DNA of 64,000 bases, taken from contig JAHEWK010000008.1 in NCBI GenBank assembly GCA_020740775.1, forward strand, positions 620,001 to 684,000, in the 5' to 3' direction. The position numbers and the translations under genes were made by a program. The notes below the pieces were generated by a model. That model saw nothing but the letters and a program-made list of their open reading frames with translations, made no database searches and had not been told where the DNA came from. The first letter of the stretch is position 1. Every line of letters starts with the position of its first letter. Positions 54,401 to 64,000 of the stretch are shown piece after piece. The DNA is from Ilyonectria destructans (Eukaryota; Ascomycota; Sordariomycetes; Hypocreales; Nectriaceae).

Positions 54401-55739
54401 AAAACCAGCATTTCCGTTCCCAGGTACCTCTTCTTTACAGCCCTCGTCAACGCCCGGCATTCTTGGGCTTCCCTCGACAACTACTCCCACACCCACCCAT
54501 GTACAGAAACCAGCGAGTCCTCCACCTCCACCTCCACCTCCCCCTCGCGACTTAATGGGCGACTTTACGAAATGGTATGTGAAGGGAGACGACGGGCTTA
54601 TGGAAGACTTCCAAGGTTTTATGCTGGACAATATTCTGCAAGGCGTCTTCAGGAAATTCCAGAAAGAAGAGGAAAAGAAAAGGCAGCAAGAGGAGGAAGC
54701 ACGGGCTATTGCAGAAGCAGACAAGTTCCGCGTCTATAGTCTTTCGGTCAAGTACTTTTACCGATGGCGGGAGATTGCGCGAGAGCTTCGCCTCAGCCAA
54801 TTACGCCGGAGTGGACGTGATCAAATGAGGTCATACTATGAGGCTCAGCGAGCGGCACAACTCAAGGCTCAGAAGGACGCAGCTCGACGAGCAGCTAGAG
54901 AACGAGCCGAGCTTGCAGAGCTGAATCGTCCTGACGAATTCATGGACATGCTCAAGCACAAGAAGCCCAGTAAGCGACAGGCAGAAGATGCCCTACTAGC
55001 TTCGGGAGTATTGTCAGGGGTCAGCAACGAGGAAGCCGCCGTTGCAAAAATTGTACAGAGGGCACCTTCAGTTAATGGCTCAGTCACGAGCACCCAGTCA
55101 AGGATATCGCGATCGTCAACCGTCAAGAGCGGTTCCAAAACGCAAGCCTTGCGGGAGCAACTCCTCGGTAATCAATCAGCCGGCTTCCGTCGCTCGCTGC
55201 CTCCCATGTCATCAGGGGGCGCCAGCAGTCCGGATTCAGGAACGAGGGTCAGCAAGGTGTCTGAGCGTTGGCGATTAAAAGCTATGGGCATCGTTCAAAT
55301 GCCAGACGGCACGGCACTTCCCGAATCTCTGGCCAACGAAGTCCGATATGGAAAGAAGGGATACTCGGGTATTGGTTCTATGGGCCCTCCAACCAGCGGA
55401 GTTGTTCGTCGAGCATCCATTGCCGACCTGGCCCGCCCAGACGGGCTAGGTCTGCTTTCAGGATCCGAGGAATACCTCAGTTCGAGCGGAACGGAGAATG
55501 CGGCAATGAAGCACAAGAGAAAGCGGCCAACCGAGGATGACGGGGAAGCGACTGAAAAGGCCATGTCAAAGGTGAACGCGCACAAGCGAGTCATGAGCGA
55601 CGCACAGAACTTGATGAGCGAACTCCGGGCAATGCGGGAGGAGATGGAGGAAGGGGCATCATGGTTCAGGGATCAGAACGAGCGACTGCAAAGCGAAAAT
55701 GCGAGCAGAGGGTCGACACCATGGGACCAAAGCATCTAG
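51447..55739 (+). CDS. SAC3: SAC3/GANP-domain nuclear mRNA export factor (TREX-2 scaffold)
   Basis: Exon 1 (51447-53469) and exon 2 (53710-55739) join in frame to 1350 residues across a 240-bp intron. The N-terminal region has NPFA/FGQP-type Phe motifs and Lys-rich low complexity. The SAC3 domain runs at about residues 220-560, from NFKGICEDMCPEYEKIMR through ALRQTLDYLIDDLL and YVLENIARFHVTALHLL to TTVLNKFLRFDTIQQAIDF. After the intron come more NPFA repeats and then a charged coiled coil (FQKEEEKKRQQEEEARA) containing the probable CID region that binds Sus1 and centrin (FRVYSLSVKYFYRWREIARE). SAC3 scaffolds TREX-2 at the nuclear pore and couples transcription to mRNA export. The start follows ccctag with weak context, but no better in-frame ATG precedes it. 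Confidence 0.93.
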
Positions 55740-56160
55740 GTCGGCGTTTAGGGGGAAGCAAGAACTCACGATGGGAAGCAAAGCATTGACGACTCCTATC
55801 AATGCGTTCGGAGGCCAGTTTTGTATTCGTTAATTGGTTTGGCGGTAATTCTCAGGACCGGAGATACCCATAGAGTTGGATGGTGGATGTGGGGTGCCTT
55901 CTGGTTTTGTTTTGATCTTCATTTTGTCTTTGATCAGCGATGGCATGGGGATTATATATGTGTACACCATAGTTTTTACAGACGGTGGCGGGAATGGAAC
56001 AAACAGATCACACGGCTGGCGACGAAGCCAGAAACACACACACTTTGACCCCTGATTAACTCGTGAAATGTATATACTGGGTATCATCCATTGTATTTGA
56101 CTATTAGGTGGTTACATGTACTTCATGCTCCTATCATTACAGCTCATCATTGTCTCCCAT
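55740..56160. other. 3' region between convergent SAC3 and membrane protein genes
   Basis: Non-coding, A/T-rich toward 55830-56100. Probably the two 3' untranslated regions. Confidence 0.5.
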
Positions 56161-56212
56161 CCAGCTTCTGATATCCATCCAGCTTCTGATATCCATCCAG
56201 CTTCCGATATCC
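56161..56212. repeat. 18-bp tandem repeat, three copies
   Basis: Units of CCAGCTTCTGATATCCAT; the third has one substitution (CTTCCG) and loses its last bases. The repeat lies 56-107 bp past the stop codon of the membrane protein gene, so it is probably in its 3' untranslated region. Confidence 0.9.
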
Positions 56213-56267
56213 AACTCGCTGCCACCCGCGGTATCATTACAAGAAAAGAGACTAGGATAGAAACCTA

Positions 56268-57801
56268 TTATGTCCCTTTCTTGGGCGGTGGAGCGAAACT
56301 GGTCTGGATATTTCGAACCTCGATGGGGGCGACGGAACCCCAGGAAGCCTTCTTGATCAGGTCTCTCCGAGATCCACCAACGCGCTGCTCCTCCCATTGC
56401 AACTCGGTGTCCCGGTTTTCACGTTGGGGTAGTGGGAAAGTAGTCCGAGGACTGGCGACGGTGAAGCCCGGGCTGAGAAGGGGAGATCCCAACGGCGAGC
56501 GATGATCGGCTGGGTTGTAGGGTTTGTGGTGGAGGAGCGGAGCGTTGGAGCGTGTTGAGGTGGTGGAGGTGGGCGTAGTGTAGTCGTCTGGAGAGGCCAG
56601 CTGCCGCGGAGAGGAATGGATTGGCGGCGGACAAGGAAGCGTAGTAGTGATGTTGGAGAGCTTGGGACTCATTCGGCTGATGCCAAGTCCGTTATGGGAG
56701 TTCCAGGGGGAGGAAGAAGAGCTGCCGACTACAGGATTGGAGCTGAGGGCTGCAGCAGGATCGACATAGTGACTCTCCCGCATCGACACGGGGCTCTCTT
56801 GGCCATTCGGACCGTCCCGGAAGCCCTGTTCCATGGGCGTCAGATGCGTCTGGCAGCGGAACGAGAGCGACGAGGCGCGGGTGCGGCGGATACGGGCAGC
56901 GCGGTTCTTGCGCTTGCGATATTGCATGTAGACGCAGCCGCCGATGATGAGGACGACGACGAAGGCGCCGACGGCGATGCCTGCGATGGTCGTGTTGGCG
57001 AGCGTGCCGGATGAGGCCTTGTCTGAGCTCGTCGGGTCAACTATCTCGATGGCTGTCGCGGCGAAGACGGTGTCGTTGAGGCCGAGGGTTACGCCAGCGG
57101 CTGGTTTCTGTTGGCATCCGGCTTCGAGGGCGACCAAGACTGTGAGTGTGTTAGTGGCAGGGCCAAAGCGAGATGAGATATTGCGACTAACAGTTGGACA
57201 AGTACGTGTGAGAGCGGTCTGCCCTGACGCAGGAATAACAACTCTCGTAGGAAGAGCCGAGCATGGCGCCGCTGTCGGCTGCACAGTAGTCGTACTGCGC
57301 TCTGTCATCTGGACTCCTGATGCCCGTCTTCAGGGCAGCTTCCAGGGGACCGCATGCCTCAGAGGTGACGCAGGGGTTGGAGCCGATGCCAGATGCATTG
57401 GGATAGCCAAAGACGCAGTAGTCGAACGAGTAGCGGAGGTTGTCTAGGAGATGCGTATAAGTACGTTGGTTCGGTGCAGGTCAAATACATATCAACTTAC
57501 ACAGGAACCAGTCCTGGTCATTCTCGTCCCCCCGCGAAAATTCGCTCCCTTGGAGGCAGGTCAGACATTGCTGGAACTTCTTGCCCTGGGTCTTGCTGTT
57601 ATAGGCGTCGTCAGTGCAGACGATGTCGTCGCCGTCGGTGTTGGACGCGCTGGGATCGGAGCGGTCCAGGCCGGACGAGTCGAGGCAGAAGGAGGCGCAC
57701 GGCGAGTTGGGGGTGACCTGGAGGGCCGTGGCGATGGGCGACAGCAGCAAGACGAGGGACAGGAATAGTGCAAGTGATGATGATGGTGATCGACAAGCCA
57801 T
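56268..57801 (-). CDS. secreted/cell-surface single-span membrane protein with Cys-rich ectodomain, function unknown
   Basis: Exons 57801-57501, 57443-57192 and 57139-56268 (introns 57 and 52 bp, GT-AG) give 474 residues. A signal peptide (LALFLSLVLLLSPIATA) is followed by an ectodomain of about 205 residues with roughly a dozen cysteines in spaced pairs (CASFC, CLTC, CYSC), which suggests disulfides. One transmembrane span lies at about 234-256 (TIAGIAVGAFVVVLIIGGC), followed at once by YRKRKNRAARIRR, a strong stop-transfer signal that puts the 218-residue Ser/Pro-rich tail in the cytoplasm. The layout is like a fungal surface sensor (WSC or Mid2 type), but I recognise no WSC domain. Related fungal proteins are, as I recall, loosely named LPXTG-domain proteins; no LPXTG is visible here. 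Start 57801 is chosen because the signal peptide begins there. Confidence 0.8.
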
Positions 57802-59273
57802 GGCTGCGGCTGGCTGGGCGCGAGGCTCAGCGCAGGATTCGTTGGTAGTCTGTCTGATGGGTCGGGTCGCTCCAAGCGGCCGAGGCCAGACCTGCTGTGA
57901 AACGTCGAAGATGGAGCAAACGAGGTCGACTGAAGAACGAGTGAGAGGAACGAGTGAGAGTGTGCCAGCCACTCTCTAAAACATGGGTATCGTAGTCTTT
58001 CGTGGGGGCTGGAATTAAGCAGACAGATAAAACAACAACAGAGGCCCGTCGAGAACAAGGCGGGAACGAAGCGAACAAGACTGGAACGAAGCGAACAGAG
58101 GAAGAGGGATCTGACGAGGACGAGCAAAAGCAGAAAAGGGAACGCAAACTCGGTTCTATATCATCCAGTCCCCCCCTCCCCTTAGAGTCTGGTCTGGCGT
58201 CCGGATATACAGGCGTTTCCAGCCCATATCACACATTCTGCAAGGGCCGAGCGAGACATTTGAGGGAAGCGCTGAAAAAGGCTAGAAAAGGCTGGACAAA
58301 GCTGGAAAAGGCCGCTATCGAATCTGAAATCTGGGCCATTTGCCGCCCGGGAGATGCTGTTCGAGCGGCGCAGACGCATGGCTTCACGGCAATCACAGCT
58401 TAGGAGCTTAGGAAGCCCTGGTGTGCCGGCCACGGGCCTATCACAGGCGGCGCCGGGGGCTATTGCGCGCTGCGGGCCGGCGGACGGCGGCCAATCGGCG
58501 GGCCGGGGTTTGCGCGGGCGGAGGTGGGTGGGGGGCTAGAGACGGTGACGGGCGCTTAACCAGGCGCTGTGATGCGCTGTAAGATTCTGTGATATTCTGT
58601 AATGCGGTGGTGCTGCGATGCTTCACGATCAAAGTCCCCTAATGCAACCTGTATTTTGCCGGTGGTATTCTCTCGTCTGGGGAAGTGCGTGCAGCGGGAG
58701 GTTCGCTATATCGTCAAGCCATCGCACGTATTCGCGCCCGTCGCCCCCCATTGGTAGGCCATTCCCCGCGATAGTCTAAGTGCTCCCACACCAAACTCCC
58801 ACTTCAAACTCCAAGCCGTCTCATTGAGCGCCCACAACGCCGCCACTTAAGCCACTCTGGGAGAAAGAATCCAGACTCAGCTGACAAGGGATACGTTGGA
58901 CTTCGCCTGAAAAAGCCACCACAAGTGCCGCAGCGTACCGGCCGGCTCATCACATGACATGCACCGAAACCACAGAACTGGAACCCGGAGACAATAATCC
59001 ATGCGAGTATGGACCACATGTTCACAACCGATACGGGCTTGTCCAACATTTAATATCTACTTTGACATCACACGCTCCGTATTTACGAGAAGAAGAAGCA
59101 TATGCCGAAAATTCCAGATAATATTATCGTCCACCCAGTATCTAGCATCCACCCATCCATCCAACGCCGAATTCATGCCTGTCTATCCATCTATTACTCG
59201 GGGTATCCTGTCATATACTGTCATACATCATGACTTGTCACGTCCATATTTCCAAAAATCCCATCATATCCCA
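57802..59273. other. intergenic region upstream of the membrane protein gene
   Basis: About 1.5 kb: promoter of the membrane protein gene at the left and the GH43 3' end at the right. A very G/C-rich block sits at 58430-58560, next to short near-repeats of TCTGT(A/G)AT. The 59050-59270 part contains several ATCCA-rich simple segments. No gene seen. Confidence 0.5.
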
Positions 59274-60302
59274 TCACAGAATCGTATATCCAAGCACATA
59301 CATGCACCGCACCTTCGACCTGCACCAGCCGTGAAACACCAACACGCTGGCATCTTCGGAACTCGTGCCGCCGCCGGGTCCCTTGAGCCCCATCTCCGGC
59401 GTAGACAGAAGCGGCGCCGCGCCTCGGACGTATGTGCCGGAGATGGTGTCTGACACGGCGTACTTGACGTCGTAGCCGTCGTCTGTGTACATGTGGCTGC
59501 TGAAGAAGAGCAGGTAGCGTCCGTCGGCCAGCTTGACCAGGTTGGGCGCCTCCACCAGCGGGCCGTCCTCAGACTCGATGCGGTTCATGATGGTGACGGG
59601 CTCGCCGATGAGAGTCGAGCCGTCATCCGCCGCCACGCGCTGCACCCGGATCGGCGTGTCGATGCCGAACCGGTTGCCGTCGACCTTGTACACGATGTAG
59701 CGGCGGCCGGTAGCCTCATCGTGGAACCCGGCCGGGTCGATGGCGCCACCTTCGTCCTGAGGACAGATGAGCGGGCCGTCGTCCATCGTATAGGGGCCGG
59801 TGCTCGTCTTGGACCGCGCCGTGCCGATGCAGTGGCCGCTCCCCGATACTTGGCCGGAGAAGTACATGATGTAAGTGCCGTCGCCGAGCATCCTCACGTC
59901 GGGAGCCCAGAAATTAGACCCGCTCGTCCAGCCGTCCTCGGGGAGAGCATCTTGCTCGAGGACCGTCCAGGGGCCGTAGACTTCGTCGGCCGTGGCGACC
60001 TGGATGTGGTAGCCGTTGCCGCTGGTCGCAAACGACACCCACTTGCCGGTGCTGTCCTGGAGGAGAGCGGGATCCGGGAAGTTTTGGTCAATGACGGGCG
60101 CCAGGTCTGCTCGTCGTCCGAGGCGAGAAGACCTGTCAGTGGGCCAGTTGAGAGTGATCTTGAGGGGGGAGGCAGAGGTGGTAGAAGAGGAAGAGGGAGA
60201 AGCAGGGGTTCTTCGGGAGGGGATGGTCATGGCGTAGGTAGAGTGAATAAGGAGGAGGAGGGTGGTGAAGAGGAGGCTCGTCGAGCCAGTCATCTTCAAC
60301 AT
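59274..60302 (-). CDS. secreted glycoside hydrolase family 43 enzyme (arabinanase/xylosidase type)
   Basis: A single exon of 342 residues, a usual length for one-domain GH43 enzymes. A signal peptide (about residues 4-24, SLLFTTLLLLIHSTYA) is followed by a Ser/Thr/Pro linker and the five-bladed propeller. The expected catalytic Asp is in FPDPAL (Asp77). GSNFWAPDV follows, then the likely pKa-modulating Asp in AIDPAG (Asp189) and the general-acid Glu in LVEAPNLV (Glu251). GH43 enzymes release arabinose or xylose from plant cell-wall polysaccharides outside the cell. ATG 60293 is an alternative start that trims three residues. The C-terminus (VLVFHGWCRSKVRCMYV) reaches the final strand, so the gene appears intact. 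Substrate specificity cannot be told from sequence. Confidence 0.9.
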   Translation of the reverse strand: MLKMTGSTSLLFTTLLLLIHSTYAMTIPSRRTPASPSSSSTTSASPLKITLNWPTDRSSRLGRRADLAPVIDQNFPDPALLQDSTGKWVSFATSGNGYHIQVATADEVYGPWTVLEQDALPEDGWTSGSNFWAPDVRMLGDGTYIMYFSGQVSGSGHCIGTARSKTSTGPYTMDDGPLICPQDEGGAIDPAGFHDEATGRRYIVYKVDGNRFGIDTPIRVQRVAADDGSTLIGEPVTIMNRIESEDGPLVEAPNLVKLADGRYLLFFSSHMYTDDGYDVKYAVSDTISGTYVRGAAPLLSTPEMGLKGPGGGTSSEDASVLVFHGWCRSKVRCMYVLGYTIL

Positions 60303-60615
60303 GTTGACTTTGGTTGGCTGGTCTCTGACCGTGATGTTAGAGGTCGATGACAGAGAAACGAGGTGTTGTGTATAACAATATAAGCAAACAAGAATGAATC
60401 AGCAGTGCCGTCTGTCTTTCTTGTCCCGTCCTGGAGTTGTCTACCAGTCACTGAAAAGCTGCCTTGTCCTGCTTCTCTCTCCCCATGACAACTCGAGCTT
60501 CAACGCCATACTTATATACCAGGGGAATCTAGGACTAGCCACGACCCCCCAACCTGCCAAGCCAACACCGACTCCATCCCGTCCTCTCAAAATAAACCCT
60601 CAATGCCTCCCTTCT

Positions 60616-60640
60616 CCCCCCCCCCCCCCCCCCCCCCCCC
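60616..60640. repeat. poly-C tract of 25 bases (poly-G on the minus strand)
   Basis: An uninterrupted run of C about 314 bp upstream of the GH43 start codon. The exact length may be unreliable because such homopolymers are hard to sequence and assemble. Confidence 0.85.
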
Positions 60641-61092
60641 TCTTCTTTCTTCAGCCCGACCCCATTTCTCAAGCCAAAGCCGTGAGCCCCCCCGTTCGGG
60701 CCGGGGCCGGGGCCATGACGAAGAGGGTTGCTTGGTTCAGGCACAAGCACATGCAGATGATCAGGGCAGTGGCACAGACGGCAACGAAAGGGGAATTAAC
60801 GAATAAAATCGCCAGGGGGACCACATGGGAGAGCAATCCGGACGGCATGGGGACGAAAAAAAAAAACTAAGGGAAAGACACGGGGGAAAGTCGAAACAAC
60901 CCAGGGGTGGGCCGGAATGGTTACGGCGAGTCTGTGCCATGCAACAGGAACTAAACCAACCGGAGAAGAAAAAAGAGAAGAAACGCTCGGGTGGCTCCAG
61001 TCAGGCGTGTCCAAGTCAGCGCGCGCGGGCAAGGATGCGACGTCTTAATTTCATGCGGTAGACGGAGTCGCAGGGAAGGTTGATATGGTGAG

Positions 61093-61150
61093 TATCATGG
61101 AGTCGTGGAGTCATGGAAACATCGAGTCATGGAATCATGGAATCATGGAA
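61093..61150. repeat. imperfect 9-bp tandem repeat (AATCATGG-like)
   Basis: About six degenerate units around (A/G)(A/T)(A/G)TCATGG in a row. Non-coding minisatellite. Confidence 0.75.
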
Positions 61151-61941
61151 TTCGAGAGAAGCCAACATCTACCGCACGTCGCAGTCAGCTACGACGCTGC
61201 GTCTACAACCCCATTGCCAACAATTGCCAACATTTCCAACATTGCCAGCAGACATGTCGGCCGAAACACCACGGACCGGGGTGCGCAAGTGTGCTCGGGA
61301 TAACGTCCCGCGGCCTGATTCGCGCCGCAGCGTAGCACACTCGCTCGCTGTCGTGTCGCGTCACCTCGTTCCGTCTCAGTTCCTGTCCCGTCCTTGGAAA
61401 AACCTGCAAGAAATCCTCAACTTCCAAAGCCCTGGTTGGTGGTCGCGCAAATAGGATCCCGGCAGTGTCAAACCGCACGCACGTATGACCGACAGCAGCC
61501 AGCAGCCAGCAGCCACCGCAAGCCTCTTCCTTTCGGCGCAAGAGCAGGCAGACTCTGCCAAGATAAGGCAACTCTACTAAGCCTTGCCGTGCTGCGGGCA
61601 ATGGATCGAAATCTGCCCCTTCAGCCGCCAGTGTCGCAGTCACTCTCACGCTCACTCAGCTGCTGTCGTCTCGTTCTCTCGTTCCGATGCCAACGCATGC
61701 ATTGCCCACATGGCGCCGTGTTTCACCATGATGGGGCAAAACCTCGACCAAGACATGGCTCCAGCTTCTCCAACGACCCTCCAACGACCCTCCACACCGG
61801 CATTGGCCTCATTCAACTCATCTCTGGCATAATTAGGCAATTACACGCATTGATTCGCACCCATGGAGCAACCTTAGACGGCTCAGATTGCCGTAGAACC
61901 CCCTACGACACAATGTCTTACTTAGTCTTCCATGGGCCGTG

Positions 61942-61967
61942 AGCCATGACACCATGACACCATGACA
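61942..61967. repeat. short tandem repeat (ACCATGAC-like, three copies)
   Basis: Three consecutive CCATGACA-type units in non-coding sequence. Confidence 0.75.
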
Positions 61968-62463
61968 TCTACGATGCCACCCTTGTCCTGTCACCTCCGA
62001 CTTCTATTTTTCGCCTCTCGTTGGTTGCACAAGACAAGACAACGACAATGACTACGCACCTTTGCAGAGATCCATCCAAAGTGGACACAAACCCGTACGG
62101 CACTTCCGGTCGCAATGCCAACAGACACCCAAACAGGTACCATCGGGTTCGGTAAATCCTTTTTTTTTTTGTCTCTCTGTCTCCATGTCGATCATTCATT
62201 CACTTGGCAGCTCGGGATGAGCTTTGCGCCGTTTACATGGGTTGCCTTGCTTGCTTTTCTTATCGTCCTTTTGCATTGAGAGCCTTCATCTACTCCTACC
62301 AGGATTTTCGAACCAAACGCCAAAAATGTTCCCCCAAAACTGACAGTCAAAGCAGAATAAAAACCAGAACAGGAAAAACCAGGGAGAGAGTATGGTACAG
62401 CACGTACACCGCCCCATATCAACAAAGCCGAGAGTTGTGGTGGTATCCAAGGGTTGGAATCCC

Positions 62464-63963
62464 TCAATCGCTCTCATCGCTGTCCTCCCCCTTCTTGCCC
62501 TTCTTGGCGGCCTTGGCGGCCTTCTTCTCCGCCTTCCGACGCTTCCGCTCAGCCTTCTCCTCGGCAGTCTCACCCTCGTGCTTCTTGCGCTTCTTGTCCT
62601 CCGTAGGAGGGGGCGAAGAGGCATCAGCTCCCTCCATCTTGGTGTCCTCGGTAGCCTTTGCGGGGGTGGCGGGAGCAGCAGCGGCGGCCGCAGCAGAGGC
62701 GTCGGGCGCGCTGAAGTCCTTGTACTCGGTGCTCCACTTGGCGGGAGTGGCATCGTTGGCGCGGCCGTACTTGTCCAGCTTGCCGTCGGCCTTGAGCTTC
62801 TTCTTCTCCTGGGCGACAGGGCCGAGACCCCAGCGGCGAGGGTACAGGTCGCGCTCCATGATGCAGCGCTTGACCTTGGCGACAACGCCGTGGTCGCAGG
62901 TCGACATCTCGACCGTGGACATCTGGGCAATACCCAGGGCAATGGCCTCACCCTTGGTGGTCATCAGGACAACCTCCTCGTGGTGCTCAATGGCAGCCTC
63001 TGTTCGACGTGAGTTAGCGCTGGTTCCTGCAATGGCTAAACAGACTTGAACAATAAAACGTACCGTATCGGAGGAGACCGGGAAGCATGAGCTTGGCACC
63101 GTAGCAGACGGCGTTGACGGCGCTGTCCTTGACAACGATTCGCTTGTACGAGGTCAGGAGAGTTTCGAGGGGAGAGATGACACGGCGGAGGTAGGACTCG
63201 TCGCGGGTGTTGTCCATCTGCCACTGGGCGTCGAGGACGTCGTGAAGGGTGACGAGGCCCTTGTTCTCGTCCATAGCACCACTGCGCACTCGGCGAAGCT
63301 CCTGCATGTGGCCGCCGACACCGAGGAGGAGACCAAGGTGGACGCAGAGGGTTCGGATGTAGGTACCAGCCTCGCAGCTGACCCAGAAGACACCGAGGTG
63401 ACGGTCATTGTCAAACTCGATGAGCTTGCTCTCGTAGATGGATCGGATACGGAGCTGGCGCTTGACGGCCGAGATCAACGGGGGACGCTGGAAGAGCGCA
63501 CCGGTGAGGGTCTCGAGGGCACGGGCGAACTGGGCCTGGCCACCGGGCAGCTTGTCGTGCAGGCGGATGACGGCGACGTACTCCTTTCCAGCACCTTGTT
63601 GAGACTTGACCAGACGAGTAGCGCGGTCAACGCAGACAATCAGACATCCTGTAACCTTGGGGTCGAGGGTTCCGCTGTGGCCGGTCTTCTCGCATCTGGA
63701 GGGAAGAAAAAAAAGTTAGCAAAAAGCGGACACGGACAGAGGCAGCGGCTGAAGCAGACGCGGACGCGATTGCGGCGGGACAAGGCCACAGAGAGAATTG
63801 ACGTACCGAAGAATGCGCTTGACCCAGGCGACGACCTCGTGGGAGGACGGGTTGGAGGGCTTGTCGAGGTTGATGACGCCGGAGCTGATGTACGACTTGA
63901 GGTCGCGCTTCAGAGGCGAGCATCCGTTGGGGATGGGAGTAAAGTGTCCGGTTCGAACCAGGA
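62464..63963 (-). CDS. CBF5: H/ACA snoRNP pseudouridine synthase Cbf5/dyskerin (5' end outside window)
   Basis: The catalytic subunit that turns specific uridines in rRNA and snRNA into pseudouridine, guided by H/ACA RNAs in the nucleolus. Visible exons are 63963-63807, 63695-63064 and 62999-62464, joined by GT-AG introns of 111 and 64 bp. The right-hand exon starts at an acceptor (gccgcag) and continues a codon from an exon beyond the window. Seen are [19 protein letters not shown] and [21 protein letters not shown], the TruB active-site motif [14 protein letters not shown] containing the catalytic Asp, and a PUA domain ending in [20 protein letters not shown] Lys/Glu-rich nucleolar tail finishes the protein. 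About the first 40-60 residues are missing. Confidence 0.97.
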
Positions 63964-64000
63964 CTGCGGCCGCCAAGTCAGTCTTTCAGTCTTCAAGTCT

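Larger units (their letters stand above)
60303..62463. other. intergenic region with poly-C tract and short tandem repeats
   Basis: 2.2 kb without a supportable gene. The left part is the GH43 promoter (minus strand). The stretch includes a 25-base C run at 60616-60640, imperfect AATCATGG repeats at 61093-61150, a CAGCAGC-rich segment near 61495-61520, ACCATGAC repeats at 61942-61967 and a T run at about 62160-62171. Open frames here are short or low-complexity. Confidence 0.5.

Noticed and set aside
62204..63049. 281-codon plus-strand open frame across CBF5
   Set aside because: Antisense shadow of the CBF5 C-terminal exon.

Overview
The window looks like nuclear DNA from a filamentous ascomycete, most likely a Sordariomycete and probably Hypocreales. 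Introns are short (about 50-240 bp), GT-AG, with CTAAC/CTGAC-type branch sites. Leaders are pyrimidine-rich. The gene families (Zn2Cys6 regulator, KAR9/GAS2-type protein, Telo_bind protein, fungal LTV1, LSG1 and SAC3) are typical of that group. I could not run a search, so the genus is open.

Layout, left to right. Mitochondrial EF-Tu (-, 3' end cut off by the window edge); a PGA2-type trafficking protein (+, 3024-3503); a large unknown protein with hexapeptide repeats and three CxxC motifs (+, 5256-8127) with an apparent one-base frame problem near its N-terminus; ribosomal protein L4 (+, 8621-9893); an aromatic aminotransferase (-, 10500-12710) and a flavin monooxygenase (-, 13258-14670); a 1522-residue acidic protein ending in a telomeric OB-fold-like domain (+, 15572-20140). 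Then come two gene-poor stretches of about 7.4 kb each (20141-27608 and 30228-37604), with one gene between them, malic enzyme (+, about 28004-30227). Next are a Zn2Cys6 regulator (+, 37605-40774), a GAS2-domain KAR9-like protein (+, 43876-46740), LSG1 (-, 47306-49346), LTV1 (+, 49751-51044), SAC3 (+, 51447-55739), a signal-peptide/single-membrane-span protein (-, 56268-57801), a secreted GH43 glycosidase (-, 59274-60302) and CBF5/dyskerin (-, 62464-63963, 5' end beyond the window).

How the genes fit together. Six of the 16 genes serve protein synthesis or ribosome/mRNA biogenesis: EF-Tu, RPL4, LSG1 (60S maturation), LTV1 (40S export), SAC3 (mRNA export) and CBF5 (rRNA pseudouridylation). LSG1 and LTV1 share a 404-bp divergent promoter that contains an 8-bp inverted repeat. 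The aminotransferase and flavin monooxygenase are adjacent on one strand and together resemble the two steps of indole-3-pyruvate auxin synthesis. That link is speculative.

I found no transposon, CRISPR array, tRNA, rRNA, virus or obvious secondary-metabolite cluster. Nothing here is clearly a new biological system. The best leads are the Cdc13/CTC1-like architecture of the 1522-residue protein, the unknown CxxC protein, and what occupies the two gene deserts.
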